Shown here one piece after another: positions 63,554-64,000 of a DNA stretch of 64,000 nucleotides. Origin of the DNA: Paracoccaceae bacterium (GTDB taxonomy: Bacteria; Pseudomonadota; Alphaproteobacteria; Rhodobacterales; Rhodobacteraceae); NCBI GenBank assembly GCA_023383015.1, contig JAHDXW010000009.1:1-64000 (forward strand), in the 5' to 3' direction. The position numbers and the translations under genes are program-made. The first letter of the stretch is position 1; the number at the start of each line of letters is the position of its first letter. The notes under the pieces were generated by a model. It saw only the letters and a list, made by a program, of their open reading frames with translations, had not been told where the DNA came from and made no database searches.

Positions 63554-64000
63554 TCAGCCTGCCGGGCAGCGGCGCTCGGCCTCGGTGGTGGCAGCGGTGA
63601 AGCCCAGCAGCGAGAAGATGTCGCGGGTGTTGTTGCCGCGCCCCGAGCGGGCGGTGACGATCGCCTGCTGGCCGCGGCGCATCGCCTCCATCAGCCGGGC
63701 GTCCTCCTCGGGCGAGGCGGGCCAGGCCCATTCGCCGTCGGTGAACAGCTCGAAGCGCGCATCGCCGATCTCGACCGTCACGGTCGAGCCCTCGGCGAAG
63801 GGATAGCCGCCGGTATAGGCGATCTCGCCGCGCGCCCCGCCGGGGCGGTAGGCCACGAAGAAGCGGATGTCGCCCCGCCTGACCGAGGTCGGCCGGTCGC
63901 TGCGGTCGGTCGCCGCCCATTCCTTGGGCGCCGATACCGCCCAGCACTCCTTGGGGCTTTCCTCGACGAACACGCTCCAGTCCGTCTGCGTGGCGACAAC
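63554..64000 (-). CDS. Invasion-associated locus B (IalB) family protein, N-terminus cut by window edge
   Basis: The frame stays open to the right edge for 149 codons, so the signal peptide lies outside. The visible part begins VVATQTDWSVFVEESPKECW, the usual IalB opening with its conserved cysteine. GDIRFFVAYRPGG, AYTGGYPFAEGSTVTVEIGD and GWAF-like DGEWAWPASPEED follow, ending with a second cysteine in ERRCPAG. IalB proteins are periplasmic or surface-associated and of uncertain function in free-living bacteria. It lies upstream of rlmN on the same strand in reading order, with 59 bases between them. Confidence 0.82.
   Translation of the reverse strand, partial: VVATQTDWSVFVEESPKECWAVSAPKEWAATDRSDRPTSVRRGDIRFFVAYRPGGARGEIAYTGGYPFAEGSTVTVEIGDARFELFTDGEWAWPASPEEDARLMEAMRRGQQAIVTARSGRGNNTRDIFSLLGFTAATTEAERRCPAG

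Overview
This 64 kb window is chromosomal DNA of a very GC-rich alphaproteobacterium, almost certainly Rhodobacterales (Paracoccaceae). The evidence is convergent. GcrA and the CcrM GANTC methylase are both present. There are two RpoH heat-shock sigma factors (RpoHI and RpoHII types). F0 genes lie in the order atpI-B-E-F'-F. A LexA box has the alphaproteobacterial GTTC-N7-GTTC form. Many small secreted proteins are of kinds typical of this order. No phage, insertion sequence, CRISPR array or plasmid gene was seen; this is ordinary, tightly packed core and accessory chromosome. The genus cannot be fixed from the sequence alone.

Layout. 1-8 kb: a LuxR-type regulator cut by the left edge, a DUF4188 protein, lipB, a peptidoglycan-binding exported protein, tRNA-Leu(GAG), an rpoHII-chaN pair behind a sigma-E-like promoter, and two inverted YbjN-like paralogues flanking a glutathione transferase. 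8-19 kb: comM/yifB behind two CtrA half-sites, the overlapping coaBC-dut-moeB operon, an M3 peptidase, an MFS transporter, an SOS-type imuA, metG and a Cys/Trp-rich secreted protein. 19-26 kb: a TAXI-type TRAP transporter with a palindromic operator, a DMT exporter, S-formylglutathione hydrolase and a DUF4424 protein. 26-31.5 kb: a same-strand run of aldehyde dehydrogenase, orphan ABC binding protein, iron alcohol dehydrogenase and AraC regulator. 31.5-35 kb: the zinc-uptake locus zur-znuC-znuB / znuA with two Zur boxes between the divergent arms.

35-49 kb: a ParA-like ATPase, a Gfo/Idh oxidoreductase, an alpha/beta hydrolase, rluD-rpoHI, tRNA-Phe(GAA), MATE exporter, gltX, a zincin, a secreted metallo-beta-lactamase-fold protein, wrbA, nadE and an 18-repeat MORN protein followed by a FecR-like protein. 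49-54 kb: RNase P RNA, an amidase, an Excalibur-like lipoprotein, gatCA and a ceramidase-family protein. 54-64 kb: an MBL hydrolase, tadA, gcrA, two small secreted proteins, rnhB-ccrM, the F0 ATP synthase operon, an ArsR regulator, rlmN and an IalB-family protein cut by the right edge.

Regulatory architecture is unusually readable in the gaps. Candidate Zur, LexA, CtrA, sigma-E, GANTC and LacI-type sites each sit at biologically sensible genes. The most unusual protein is the 140-residue exported protein at 18778-19200, whose C-terminus is a perfectly periodic C-x5-C-x5-C-x5-C Trp-rich tail.
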